Part shown: positions 1 to 8,580 of the stretch, one piece after another | How the letters are laid out: every line of letters starts with the position of its first letter | Numbering within the stretch: the first letter of the stretch is position 1 | Assembly (NCBI RefSeq): GCF_041679265.1 | Contig: NZ_JBGFSM010000001.1 | Span: 248,001-312,000, forward strand | DNA: 64,000 bases | Reading direction: 5' to 3' | Origin: Autumnicola sp041679265 | GTDB lineage: Bacteria; Bacteroidota; Bacteroidia; Flavobacteriales; Flavobacteriaceae | The notes under the pieces: generated by a model | Seen by the model: only the letters and a program-made list of their open reading frames with translations | Told to the model about the DNA's origin: nothing | The model's database searches: none | Made by a program: the position numbers and the translations under genes

Positions 1-1
1 T

Positions 2-667
2 AAGGACGGAAGAGTGCGTGCGGTAAGTACAAAAAGCGGAGAGGAAATTAAATGCCAGCTGGTAGGTTTATGTACTGGAGTAAGACCCAATGTAGATTTC
101 CTCCGGGAGACTTCTTTAGAAATAGATAAGGGAATTATGGTAAACAATTATCTGGAAACCAATATTCCCGATGTGTATGCTATTGGAGACTGCGCACAAC
201 AGCGCGAGGTGATTGGGCAACGTAAACCGGTGGAAGCCGTTTGGTACACCGGCAGGATGATGGGGGAAGTAGTGGCGCAAAGCCTTACCGGTAATAAGAT
301 GAAATACAATCCGGGCAACTGGTTTAACAGCGCCAAGTTTTTTGACATCGAATACCAGACTTACGGTTGGGTTTGGCCTGAACCCAAAACTAATGAGCAA
401 CATTTTCACTGGCAGCATAAAGATGGAATGAAAGCGATTACCATAGCTTTTAATACTGAAAACAATCAACTTACAGGCATAAACACTTTTGGAATTCGCA
501 TGCGACACGAAGTTTTTGACCGGTGGCTAAGTGAGGGCAGAACCATAAATCATGTCCTGGCAAATTTAAGAGAAGCCAATTTTGACCCCGAGTTTTACGA
601 CCGGCATGAAAAGGAAATTTTCAGAAGTTTTAAAAATTCAAATCTCCAAGGCCTCAACACACCTTGA
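2..667 (+). CDS. NAD(P)/FAD-dependent oxidoreductase, C-terminal part
   Basis: The reading frame is already open at the left edge, so only the last 221 or so residues are visible and the start lies outside. The visible part carries the FAD-contacting motif of pyridine nucleotide-disulfide oxidoreductases (DVYAIGDCAQQ), where the Asp of GDC binds the flavin ribityl chain, followed by a C-terminal region with several Trp and His residues. The family transfers electrons from NAD(P)H to a small protein or small-molecule acceptor. The polyferredoxin-like gene begins 18 bp downstream on the same strand, so the two probably share a transcript and may form one electron-transfer chain. That link is inference. 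The exact substrate cannot be named from the fragment. Confidence 0.85.
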   Translation, partial: KDGRVRAVSTKSGEEIKCQLVGLCTGVRPNVDFLRETSLEIDKGIMVNNYLETNIPDVYAIGDCAQQREVIGQRKPVEAVWYTGRMMGEVVAQSLTGNKMKYNPGNWFNSAKFFDIEYQTYGWVWPEPKTNEQHFHWQHKDGMKAITIAFNTENNQLTGINTFGIRMRHEVFDRWLSEGRTINHVLANLREANFDPEFYDRHEKEIFRSFKNSNLQGLNTP

Positions 668-685
668 GGGCTAATATAAGGAATC

Positions 686-2272
686 ATGAGCACCAAAATT
701 CATCATAACATGTCGCTTACAGGCGAGCCTCCAAAAAGCATTTCCAATACTCAAAAAGCGGCATCTGCAATAGGCCTCACCGGCTTATTGATCCTGATCC
801 TGGCTGTTTTTAATGTGAATTTCCCAAATAAAACTCTTTTTCTAAGCCTTTCCATTGGGCTTATAACCGCGGGAACGGTCATTTTTGCCAATGATGCTTA
901 TTTGGGAAAACATATAGGAATCAAGAATAACGGGGTATGGTTTAAATCCCTGAGTGGCCGCGGCTTTTGGGCATGGCTGCTGGCCATTGGCCTTACTTTG
1001 CTTTACATTGTGCTTTACTGGTTTCCCGAGTATCTTGGTTTAAACCCGAATGGGGAAAACTCCGGCCTGGTTGCGCTTTTCGATCCATTAAGCAGAATGA
1101 TTAGTGGCCATGCGGCAAGCCAGTGGTTTATGTATGGCACACTTTACACCCTGGCGATACTCATTTTTGGATATAAATTTATTCTGAAGTACCGCCACAA
1201 CCGGTATGAAATTATCCGTACCTGCTCGGTTATGTTTTTTCAACTGGGATTCGCATTTCTTATTCCTGAAATTTTAATGCGGCTTAACCAGCCATACTTT
1301 AATCCGGCAAATATCTGGCCGCTCAATTATGACCTTTTTGCCGATTATAAGCTTGAAACCTTCTTTTCTGCCGGGAATGTAGGTATGTTCATGCTTTTCT
1401 TCGGAATTGCTTCCATCTTTATTATCACCCCAATTTTAACTTATAAGTATGGAAAGCGCTGGTATTGTTCCTGGGTTTGCGGTTGTGGCGGCCTGGCTGA
1501 AACTGCCGGGGATCCTTACCGGCATCTTTCAGATAAATCTTTGAAAGCCTGGAAAATTGAACGTTGGCTAATCCACAGTGTCCTGGTATTTGTGGTGGTT
1601 ATGACCATTGCGGTGGTGTATAGTTTTTTAAATGAGAATCCCGGGGAAACCTGGCTCACAAAAGATGCATTTCTCTGGGGTTCGGCTGGTTTTCTCACCC
1701 TTCTGTTTGCTCTAATCATGATTTTTAAAAGAAAACAACTTGCCGAAGATGCCAAAAAAGGAGCCATAGTCTATTTGTCCATTATCTTTTGCATTATTGG
1801 CATAAACTACTTCAGCGGAAACGGGAATATTTTCTTTATCCATGGCGGCCAACTTCGCCAGTGGTATGGTTTCCTTATTGGGGCAGCATTTTCAGGAGTG
1901 GTAGGAGTTGGTTTTTATCCAATTTTCGGCAACCGGGTATGGTGCAGGTTTGGGTGCCCAATGGCAGCGATACTGGGAATGCAGCAAAGGCTTTTTTCAC
2001 GCTTCAGGATCACCACCAATGGCGGGCAGTGTATTTCCTGCGGAAACTGTTCCACCTATTGCGAAATGGGTATAGATGTGAGGGCCTATGCCCAAAAAGG
2101 GCAAAACATTGTACGCTCCAGTTGCGTTGGCTGCGGAATCTGCTCGGCGGTTTGTCCCCGCGGAGTGTTAAAGCTGGAAGACGGCCCACAGGAAGGAAGG
2201 ATAAACTCTGAAGAAGTTTTACTGGGAAATGAGGTGGATTTGCTGGACTTAATCAATCAGAAAAGCAGGTAA
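686..2272 (+). CDS. Membrane-bound 4Fe-4S polyferredoxin-like protein
   Basis: This 528-residue protein has an N-terminal set of hydrophobic segments and more in the middle, so it sits in the inner membrane. It carries NapH/CcoG-like cysteine signatures: a WYCSWVCGCGG segment near residues 257-267, VWCRFGCP near 415, and two classical ferredoxin clusters at the C terminus (CISCGNCSTYC and CVGCGICSAVCP) that should bind two 4Fe-4S centres. Proteins of this kind pass electrons between a quinone or flavoprotein and a partner. The partial flavoprotein just upstream is the obvious candidate partner. It is not a canonical CcoG and the pathway is unknown. Confidence 0.85.
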   Translation: MSTKIHHNMSLTGEPPKSISNTQKAASAIGLTGLLILILAVFNVNFPNKTLFLSLSIGLITAGTVIFANDAYLGKHIGIKNNGVWFKSLSGRGFWAWLLAIGLTLLYIVLYWFPEYLGLNPNGENSGLVALFDPLSRMISGHAASQWFMYGTLYTLAILIFGYKFILKYRHNRYEIIRTCSVMFFQLGFAFLIPEILMRLNQPYFNPANIWPLNYDLFADYKLETFFSAGNVGMFMLFFGIASIFIITPILTYKYGKRWYCSWVCGCGGLAETAGDPYRHLSDKSLKAWKIERWLIHSVLVFVVVMTIAVVYSFLNENPGETWLTKDAFLWGSAGFLTLLFALIMIFKRKQLAEDAKKGAIVYLSIIFCIIGINYFSGNGNIFFIHGGQLRQWYGFLIGAAFSGVVGVGFYPIFGNRVWCRFGCPMAAILGMQQRLFSRFRITTNGGQCISCGNCSTYCEMGIDVRAYAQKGQNIVRSSCVGCGICSAVCPRGVLKLEDGPQEGRINSEEVLLGNEVDLLDLINQKSR

Positions 2273-2344
2273 TTTGTAAGTAATGCCTTTTATTTGCGTA
2301 CCAATTAACAGCTTCATCCCAGAAGCTTAAAACCGCAAATCTTA

Positions 2345-3037
2345 ATGCCGCCAATTATAAAAGTTATTATTCCTGCATTTAACGAGGCTGCATCTATTGG
2401 TAAAGTTATTTCTGAAATCCCCAAAACAGTATCAGAAGTAATTGTGGTTAGCAATAATTCTACCGATGCTACTGAAGAAAATGCGAAAGCTGCCGGCGCC
2501 ACGGTAGTTTCAGAAGAAAGAAAAGGATATGGGTACGCCTGTTTAAAAGGAATGGATTATGTGGCTGCACAGGAACTAAAACCCGATATTATTGTTTTCC
2601 TGGATGGCGATTACAGCGATTACCCTTCTGAATTAACAAAAATCACCGCTCCAATAATTGATGATAATATTGATTTTGTGATTGGCGCACGGGTGAAGAA
2701 ATGGCGCCAAAAGGGCTCCATGACTTTCCCGCAGATTTTTGGCAACTGGCTGGCCACTTCTTTAATGAAGCTGTTTTTTAATGCGCGCTTTACAGACCTT
2801 GGCCCCTTTAGGGCAATAAAATATGAAAAACTGCTAAAGCTACGCATGGTAGATAAAACCTATGGCTGGACCATAGAAATGCAGCTAAAAGCTTTAAAAC
2901 ATGGATTGAGATATATTGAAATCCCCGTACATTACAAGAACCGCATTGGGGTCTCCAAGGTTTCCGGAACTGTTAAAGGTGCTATCTTTGCGGGTATAAA
3001 GATTTTAAAATGGATCTTTAAATACAGTTTTAATTAA
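2345..3037 (+). CDS. Family 2 glycosyltransferase (DPM1/polyprenyl-phosphate sugar transferase-like)
   Basis: The 230-residue protein starts with the GT-A fold signature (VIIPAFNEAASIGKVI) and contains a metal-binding DXD-type motif in FLDGDYSDYP near residue 90. It lacks C-terminal membrane helices, like soluble dolichol-phosphate-mannose synthase-type enzymes. Such enzymes transfer a sugar from a nucleotide sugar to a polyprenyl phosphate at the inner face of the membrane. Its stop codon overlaps the ATG of the next glycosyltransferase (TAATG), indicating translational coupling. Two genes on lies a polyprenyl-sugar-dependent transferase candidate, so the three may make and use one lipid-linked sugar. 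Sugar identity is unknown. Confidence 0.88.
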   Translation: MPPIIKVIIPAFNEAASIGKVISEIPKTVSEVIVVSNNSTDATEENAKAAGATVVSEERKGYGYACLKGMDYVAAQELKPDIIVFLDGDYSDYPSELTKITAPIIDDNIDFVIGARVKKWRQKGSMTFPQIFGNWLATSLMKLFFNARFTDLGPFRAIKYEKLLKLRMVDKTYGWTIEMQLKALKHGLRYIEIPVHYKNRIGVSKVSGTVKGAIFAGIKILKWIFKYSFN

Positions 3038-4509
3038 TGGATCTTGGAATACTCATAATATACTCTTTGGCATCGGCTTTAATTCTTTTTTACAGCCTTT
3101 CGCAGCTTAGTTTACTGCTGCTCTACAGGCGTTCAGTAAAAGACAAAGATGATTCGCCTAAATATGACCTTTCTTTTCCTGAAAATCTTCCTTTTGTAAC
3201 TATTCAGTTACCCCTGTACAATGAAAAATACGTGGTGGAAAGGCTGCTTAGAAACATTGCAGAAATTGAGTATCCACAAGAAAAACTGGAGATACAGGTA
3301 CTGGATGATTCTACAGACGAATCATTAGAAAACACCGCATTGCTGGTACAAGAACTTCGGCAAAAGGGAGTTAATATCCGGCACCTTTTAAGGGAGGAGC
3401 GTATTGGTTTTAAGGCCGGGGCTTTAAAAGAAGGACTCAAAACTGCCACAGGAGAGTTAATTGCTGTTTTTGATGCAGATTTTCTTCCGAAAAAAGATTG
3501 GCTGCAGCAAACCGTACCCTGGTTTAAAGATCCTGAACTTGGGGTGGTGCAAACCCGTTGGGGGCATATTAACAGGAATTACTCCATACTTACCAAAGTC
3601 ATGGCTTTTGCCCTGGATTTTCATTTTATCGTGGAACAATCCGGAAGAAATTATGGAAAGCACTTTATGAATTTTAACGGGACTGCCGGCATCTGGAGGA
3701 AACAATGTATAGTTGATGCGGGCAACTGGGCCGGCGATACTTTAACCGAAGATTTGGACCTTAGCTACCGTGCACAGCTTAAAAAATGGAAATTTAAATA
3801 TTTACAGGATGTGGAAACCCCTGCCGAACTTCCTGTGATTATTAGTGCCGTACGTTCCCAACAGTTCCGGTGGAACAAAGGTGCGGCAGAAAATTTCAGG
3901 AAAAATTTCTCACTGCTTTTAAAAGACAAAAGTCAGGCTTCTTCAACAAAAATTCATGGTTTTTTTCATTTGCTTAATTCCAGCCTATTTGTGCTCCTGC
4001 TCCTGCTTGCCATTTTAAGCATCCCGGTTTTGTACATTCAAAATTCTAATCCACAATTTAACGGGTACTTTAAGCTGATGGGGGTTTTCGCAATTAGCGC
4101 CATTATCTTTTTTGCCTGTTACTGGATTACGTGGAAGAAGCTAAACGGGAACGGTTTCAGAAGTTTTTTCAGGTTCCTGGGAATGTTTTTTGCTTTTTTT
4201 TCGGTAGCTATGGGTTTATCGGTACATAATTCCATTGCTGTTCTTGAAGGCCATTTAGGAAAAAAAAGCGATTTTGTAAGGACACCAAAATTCAACATTC
4301 ATTCTGTTAAAGATTCCTGGAAAGGAAATGTGTACATCAGCAAAGAATTTTCGGTAACCAATTTCATAGAGATCTTTTTGCTGCTTTACTTTTGCTTTGG
4401 AATTTACAGCGCGATAAAATTGAATGACTACGGATTATTAATTTTTCACATGATGCTGGTGGCAGGGTTTGGATTTGTGGTATTCAGCTCGCTGAATCCA
4501 AAAAGGTAA
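3037..4509 (+). CDS. Cellulose synthase-like family 2 glycosyltransferase
   Basis: This 490-residue membrane protein has an N-terminal helix, a cytoplasmic GT2 domain and about four C-terminal membrane helices. Processive GT2 hallmarks are present: LDDSTD near residue 90, the DXD-type VFDADFLP near 150, the TEDLDLS segment near 236 and the QXXRW acceptor motif (QQFRWNKGA) near 273. The family polymerises or adds beta-linked sugars with UDP- or GDP-sugars. It overlaps the preceding transferase by one base. Length and topology match the flavobacterial cellulose-synthase-like group, but the product is not known to be cellulose and no bcs partner genes are present. Confidence 0.88.
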   Translation: MDLGILIIYSLASALILFYSLSQLSLLLLYRRSVKDKDDSPKYDLSFPENLPFVTIQLPLYNEKYVVERLLRNIAEIEYPQEKLEIQVLDDSTDESLENTALLVQELRQKGVNIRHLLREERIGFKAGALKEGLKTATGELIAVFDADFLPKKDWLQQTVPWFKDPELGVVQTRWGHINRNYSILTKVMAFALDFHFIVEQSGRNYGKHFMNFNGTAGIWRKQCIVDAGNWAGDTLTEDLDLSYRAQLKKWKFKYLQDVETPAELPVIISAVRSQQFRWNKGAAENFRKNFSLLLKDKSQASSTKIHGFFHLLNSSLFVLLLLLAILSIPVLYIQNSNPQFNGYFKLMGVFAISAIIFFACYWITWKKLNGNGFRSFFRFLGMFFAFFSVAMGLSVHNSIAVLEGHLGKKSDFVRTPKFNIHSVKDSWKGNVYISKEFSVTNFIEIFLLLYFCFGIYSAIKLNDYGLLIFHMMLVAGFGFVVFSSLNPKR

Positions 4510-4588
4510 AGCCTTATTTTGGTAAATTTCAACTTGAAGATCCAAATAATACGTAGGTAAAAATTGGCAAAATCCGGCAAAAATCAAG

Positions 4589-5956
4589 ATGAAAAAATTT
4601 CTGAAGCACCATAAATTCTCTATTCTGCTGCTGCTTGCCATTGCTGCATTTTATATAAGTTTTGGATATGGGCTCGAAAGGAGTGATTTTATCAAGCTCA
4701 TTACCCTCTACGGCTCATTATTCTTTCTTAGCTTCAAGCTTATAAAACTGGAGAAGAGGAATTTTAGATTTCTCATGGGAGCAGCTATAATTGTTCGGCT
4801 CTTGTTCCTGTTTACGCTACCAAACCTCTCCCAGGATTTTTACCGTTTTATCTGGGATGGAAGACTGGTCACTGAAGGTCTAAACCCTTTTCTCTACTTA
4901 CCGGAAGAATTGCCCGCAAATTTGAAGATAATCGGTGATCACGCCGAATTACTTAATGGAATGGGTACTTTAAGCGCCGGAAACTATTCTAATTATCCAC
5001 CTATAAATCAGCTGCTTTTTGGCATTGCTACTTTTTTTTCAGGTAAAAGTATTTTAGGCGCGGTGGTAGTAATGCGGCTGATCATTATTTCAGCGGACAT
5101 TGGAGTTTTATATTTCGGGAGAAAACTTCTTTTGGCTTTAAACCTGCCGGAACATCAAATCTTCTGGTTTATTCTGAATCCCTTTGTAATTATAGAACTT
5201 ACCGGGAATTTACATTTTGAAGGCGTAATGCTGTTTTTCCTAATCTGGTCTCTTTATCTTTTAAGCCGAAAAAAATGGATCTGGAGCGCAATATTGCTGG
5301 GCCTTTCCATTTCGGTTAAACTTCTGCCCTTACTAATACTGCCATTATTCCTGAAGTTTTTCCGGAAAAAAGAAACTGAAGAAGAGCAAGTTGCAGAAAA
5401 AATACATTTTAAAAAACTGGTAGCATATTATTCCATAAGCCTGCTCGTGGTGGTGCTTACGTTTCTCCCTTTTATATCTGAAGAATTTCTGCGGAATTTC
5501 TCTCAAAGCATAAGCCTGTGGTTTGGTAAATTTGAATTTAATGCCAGTATCTTCTATATTATCCGCTGGATTGGATTCCGGTTAACAGGTTTTAATGTGA
5601 TTGTTTATGCAGGAAAGATCCTGCCTCTCCTTAGCCTTTTGTTATTGGTGCTTTTGGCGGTAAAAATACCAAACCGCGACTTCAGGGGGTTTCTTACCAG
5701 CTGCCTGTTGGGAATTTCGGCTTATTTTTTTCTAAGCACCACTGTACATCCCTGGTATCTGGCCACTCCCCTGTTACTCTCTGTATTTACAACCTACCGC
5801 TATATGATTTTGTGGACGCTAGTAGTAATACTTAGTTACGCTGCTTACGCGAACCCAGGGTTTCAGGAAAATTTAGGGTTGCTGGCGATAGAATATATAA
5901 GTGTTTTTGCCGTTTTGGGCTATGAATTAAAAAAGCGGAAATTTGTTAACGTCTAG
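4589..5956 (+). CDS. Multi-pass membrane mannosyltransferase-like protein (GT-C type)
   Basis: This 455-residue protein has about ten hydrophobic segments and resembles GT-C, polyprenyl-phosphate-mannose-dependent transferases (GT87/PIG-M-like). A short acidic/aromatic loop after the second helix (FYRFIWDGR near residues 84-92) is in the place where this superfamily keeps its catalytic acidic residue. It is the third consecutive glycosyltransferase on this strand, 79 bp after the GT2. A lipid-linked sugar made by the 2345-3037 enzyme would be a plausible donor. The 3' end overlaps the convergent LAB_N gene by 11 bp. Substrate and acceptor are unassigned. Confidence 0.78.
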   Translation: MKKFLKHHKFSILLLLAIAAFYISFGYGLERSDFIKLITLYGSLFFLSFKLIKLEKRNFRFLMGAAIIVRLLFLFTLPNLSQDFYRFIWDGRLVTEGLNPFLYLPEELPANLKIIGDHAELLNGMGTLSAGNYSNYPPINQLLFGIATFFSGKSILGAVVVMRLIIISADIGVLYFGRKLLLALNLPEHQIFWFILNPFVIIELTGNLHFEGVMLFFLIWSLYLLSRKKWIWSAILLGLSISVKLLPLLILPLFLKFFRKKETEEEQVAEKIHFKKLVAYYSISLLVVVLTFLPFISEEFLRNFSQSISLWFGKFEFNASIFYIIRWIGFRLTGFNVIVYAGKILPLLSLLLLVLLAVKIPNRDFRGFLTSCLLGISAYFFLSTTVHPWYLATPLLLSVFTTYRYMILWTLVVILSYAAYANPGFQENLGLLAIEYISVFAVLGYELKKRKFVNV

Positions 5957-6581
5957 GCTCCGCTCCCGTTTTTTGAGAGAGGTATAAATCCCTTATGTAG
6001 ATAACCCCTCCAAAAAAGTGCGCAGAAATTAATACCGGATCCTTCCTAAAAATTCCGTAAGTAAGTAACAGGCAGGATCCTGTAAGACTTAATATCCAGA
6101 AGCCCGTGGGCAGTGTAGATTTTTTATTTTTTTCAGCATAATACCACTGATAGAAAAACCTGCCGGTGTACACCAGCTGCCCCAATATTCCCAGTACCAA
6201 CATCCAGGGAGCCATATTCTCTCCTTTAATAAGATCTTTCCAGTCCAGCCTGCCAAATAGGGCGATGTATAAAATAATAAGTATTGGAAAGGCCACCACC
6301 AGAAGCTTAAACAATACCCTGCGATTTTTCCATTCGTGCTGAATTCTTAAATTTCTCCAGTAAACACCATAAATGAGGAACTGCCCCAGCATGATGGCCA
6401 GGTCTTCTCTAAGGTAACCGTAGGTAAATAAGAGCAGGGAAGCTAACAGGCTTAATTTCCAATAGAGTACAGGAGTCTCCACTTTTTTGGCCTTTTCAGA
6501 AAGGAACCATTGGGAAACCAGTCTTGCAGAAAACAGAAGTTGCGCAAGAAAGCCTATTGCAAAAATTATCCACTGATTCAT
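5946..6581 (-). CDS. LAB_N-domain membrane protein, tandem duplicated
   Basis: A 211-residue protein with about six membrane segments. It contains two copies of the short N-terminal domain seen on some lipid-A-disaccharide synthases (LAB_N). The first has LFSARLVSQWFLSEKAKK near residues 16-33 and the second has VYTGRFFYQWYYAEKNKK near 137-154, each followed by a Trp-x-Leu-Ser segment. No LpxB catalytic domain is attached. Stand-alone tandem LAB_N proteins are known in Bacteroidota. Location next to glycosyltransferases fits a role in lipid or sugar-lipid handling, but that is inference. It converges on, and overlaps by 11 bp, the GT-C gene. Confidence 0.8.
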   Translation of the reverse strand: MNQWIIFAIGFLAQLLFSARLVSQWFLSEKAKKVETPVLYWKLSLLASLLLFTYGYLREDLAIMLGQFLIYGVYWRNLRIQHEWKNRRVLFKLLVVAFPILIILYIALFGRLDWKDLIKGENMAPWMLVLGILGQLVYTGRFFYQWYYAEKNKKSTLPTGFWILSLTGSCLLLTYGIFRKDPVLISAHFFGGVIYIRDLYLSQKTGAEPRR

Positions 6582-6621
6582 GTTGAAATATTAGGAGCTT
6601 CCCGAAAAGCAGGAAAACACA

Positions 6622-6662
6622 ACAGCTGCCTAATACTATGAAAACGCATATCAGGCAGCTGT
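6622..6662 (-). terminator. Hairpin after the DHS-like gene
   Basis: A perfect 10-bp inverted repeat, ACAGCTGCCT and AGGCAGCTGT, is separated by 21 bases. On the minus strand it follows the stop of the DHS-like gene and runs into a T-rich stretch, so it probably ends the polyamine transcript. Confidence 0.65.
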
Positions 6663-6683
6663 ATCTTATATTGAGAATTTATT

Positions 6684-7655
6684 TTACATATCCAGCAAGT
6701 AGGCAAATACCAATGGTGCCACGATAGTGGCATCGCTTTCAATAATATGTTTTGGTGTATCTATATCCAGTTTTCCCCAGGTTATTTTTTCATTAGGTAC
6801 CGCTCCTGAATAGGATCCATAACTTGTGGTAGAATCTGAGATCTGGCAGAAATAACTCCAGAAAGGAGTATCGGTTCTTTCCATATCCTGGTAAAGCATA
6901 GGTACCACACAAATTGGGAAATCCCCGGCAATTCCTCCACCTATCTGGAAAAAGCCAATGCCGTTATTGCTATTTTCGGTATACCAGTCGGCCAGAAAAG
7001 TCATGTATTCTATGCCAGATTTCATGGTAGAAGGTTTTAATTCTCCTTTTAAGCAGTAAGAAGCGAAAATATTTCCTAGCGTACTGTCTTCCCAGCCTGG
7101 CACCACAATAGGCAGATTTTTTTCTGCCGCGGCGTACATCCAGGAATCCTTCAGGTCTATTTCGTAATATTCTTCCAAAGCCCCGGATAGCAATAGCTTG
7201 TAAATAAATTCATGCGGGAAATACCGTTCTCCTTTTTCTTCGGCCTCCTTCCATATCTTCACAATATTGTGCTGAATCCTGCGGAAGGCTTCTTCTTCAG
7301 GAATGCAGGTATCGGTTACCCGGTTAAGGCCCTGTTCCAGGAGATTCCACTCTTCTTTAGGAGTAAGATCACGATAATTTGGCACTCTTTTATAATGAGA
7401 ATGGGCAACAAGGTTCATTACATCTTCTTCCAGATTAGCGCCTGTACAGGAAATGATCTGCACCTTATCCTGCCGAATCATTTCGGCAAAGATCTTTCCG
7501 AGTTCGGCAGTACTCATTGCCCCGGCAAGGGAAACCAGCATTTTTGAGCCTTTTTCCAGCTGCTTTTCGTAATCTTTAGCGGCATCTACAAGGGCTGCGG
7601 AATTAAAATGTAAATAATATTTTTCAATAAATTGAGAGATTGCTCCTTTACTCAT
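6684..7655 (-). CDS. Deoxyhypusine synthase-like protein, candidate homospermidine synthase
   Basis: The 323-residue protein is a clear member of the deoxyhypusine synthase family. The lysine that forms the enzyme imine in eukaryotic DHS is retained in TWGK (Lys near 295), and the NAD-binding GGGIAGDFP-type segment is present near 240. Bacteria lack the eIF5A substrate of true DHS, and bacterial relatives have been linked to aminobutyl transfer between polyamines, for example homospermidine formation from putrescine. Here the gene overlaps agmatinase by 8 bp and follows arginine decarboxylase, so its substrate is probably the putrescine or agmatine made by its neighbours. That assignment is inference; the family call is firm. 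Confidence 0.88.
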   Translation of the reverse strand: MSKGAISQFIEKYYLHFNSAALVDAAKDYEKQLEKGSKMLVSLAGAMSTAELGKIFAEMIRQDKVQIISCTGANLEEDVMNLVAHSHYKRVPNYRDLTPKEEWNLLEQGLNRVTDTCIPEEEAFRRIQHNIVKIWKEAEEKGERYFPHEFIYKLLLSGALEEYYEIDLKDSWMYAAAEKNLPIVVPGWEDSTLGNIFASYCLKGELKPSTMKSGIEYMTFLADWYTENSNNGIGFFQIGGGIAGDFPICVVPMLYQDMERTDTPFWSYFCQISDSTTSYGSYSGAVPNEKITWGKLDIDTPKHIIESDATIVAPLVFAYLLDM

Positions 7656-8526
7656 CTTCGTCTTCTTCTTCGTTATAATTTAAATATTTGAATTTGTAGC
7701 TCAACATTTTATAATAAAGCTTGGCCGCCAGAAAATCTGAGGACTTTTCCTTTTCATTTGGGCAAAGTTCCACAATGTCAAAACCTACTACGTTCTTCTT
7801 TTTGAACAGCAGTTTTAGAAACTCCAGGGTTTCGTACCAAAACAATCCACCCGGCTCCGGGGTTCCTGTAGATGGGAGGATGGAAGGATCAAATGCATCC
7901 AGATCTATGGTTATAAAAACATTTGGCGTCATTTGCCCAAGGGCATCGTCCTGCCAGTCTTCATATAAATCGTGGGCAAAATACACCTGGTTTTCATCCA
8001 TATGGTCCTTTTCTGAAATATCCATAGAGCGGATTCCTACCTGTACGAGGTTGGTGGTTTTACTTGCTTCATGAAGAGCGCAGGCATGGCTGCATTTGCT
8101 CCCTTCATATTCTGGCCGCAGATCTGCATGGGCATCCAGCTGCACTACGGTAAGGTCTTCAAAAGATTCATTAAAAGCGCGTATAGACCCTATAGAAAGG
8201 GAATGCTCACCTCCAAAAAGGGTTACAAACTTTTCCTGCTTGATATAGTTCTTGGTGGTTTTGTAAACGGCTTCCACCATTTTTTCCGGAGAAGAATTCT
8301 CTGTTACCGGAGGGGCCAGGTAAATTCCTTTTTTATAGACCTCACTGCGGGTTTCAATATCATAAAGCTCCATGTTTTCTGAAGCTTCCAAAAATGCATC
8401 AGGACCCTTATCTGCTCCTTTCTGCCATGTGCTGGTTCCATCATAAGGGACAGGAATCAATACCACTTTTGCATCGTCTATACGAGCATATTTATCTGGT
8501 ATCCCTGCGTAATTCTTCTTGCTCAT
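7648..8526 (-). CDS. speB: Agmatinase
   Basis: This 292-residue ureohydrolase has the dimanganese ligand motifs of the arginase/agmatinase family: GGEHSLSIG near residue 105, DAHADLR near 131 and TIDLDAFDPSILPSTGTPEPGG around 208-229. It should hydrolyse agmatine to putrescine and urea in the cytoplasm. Position in a run after arginine decarboxylase and before the DHS-like gene supports agmatinase over arginase or formimidoglutamase. The C terminus is unusually acidic (NEEEDEDE). It overlaps the downstream gene by 8 bp. Confidence 0.93.
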   Translation of the reverse strand: MSKKNYAGIPDKYARIDDAKVVLIPVPYDGTSTWQKGADKGPDAFLEASENMELYDIETRSEVYKKGIYLAPPVTENSSPEKMVEAVYKTTKNYIKQEKFVTLFGGEHSLSIGSIRAFNESFEDLTVVQLDAHADLRPEYEGSKCSHACALHEASKTTNLVQVGIRSMDISEKDHMDENQVYFAHDLYEDWQDDALGQMTPNVFITIDLDAFDPSILPSTGTPEPGGLFWYETLEFLKLLFKKKNVVGFDIVELCPNEKEKSSDFLAAKLYYKMLSYKFKYLNYNEEEDEDE

Positions 8527-8580
8527 TGTTAGTTGTTGATTTTTAAACTGAATTTTATAAAGAACTAAGGTATAAATTTT

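Noticed and set aside
116..508. Minus-strand ORF of 130 codons opposite the FAD oxidoreductase
   Set aside because: It lies wholly inside a well-conserved coding frame on the other strand and its protein has no recognisable features.
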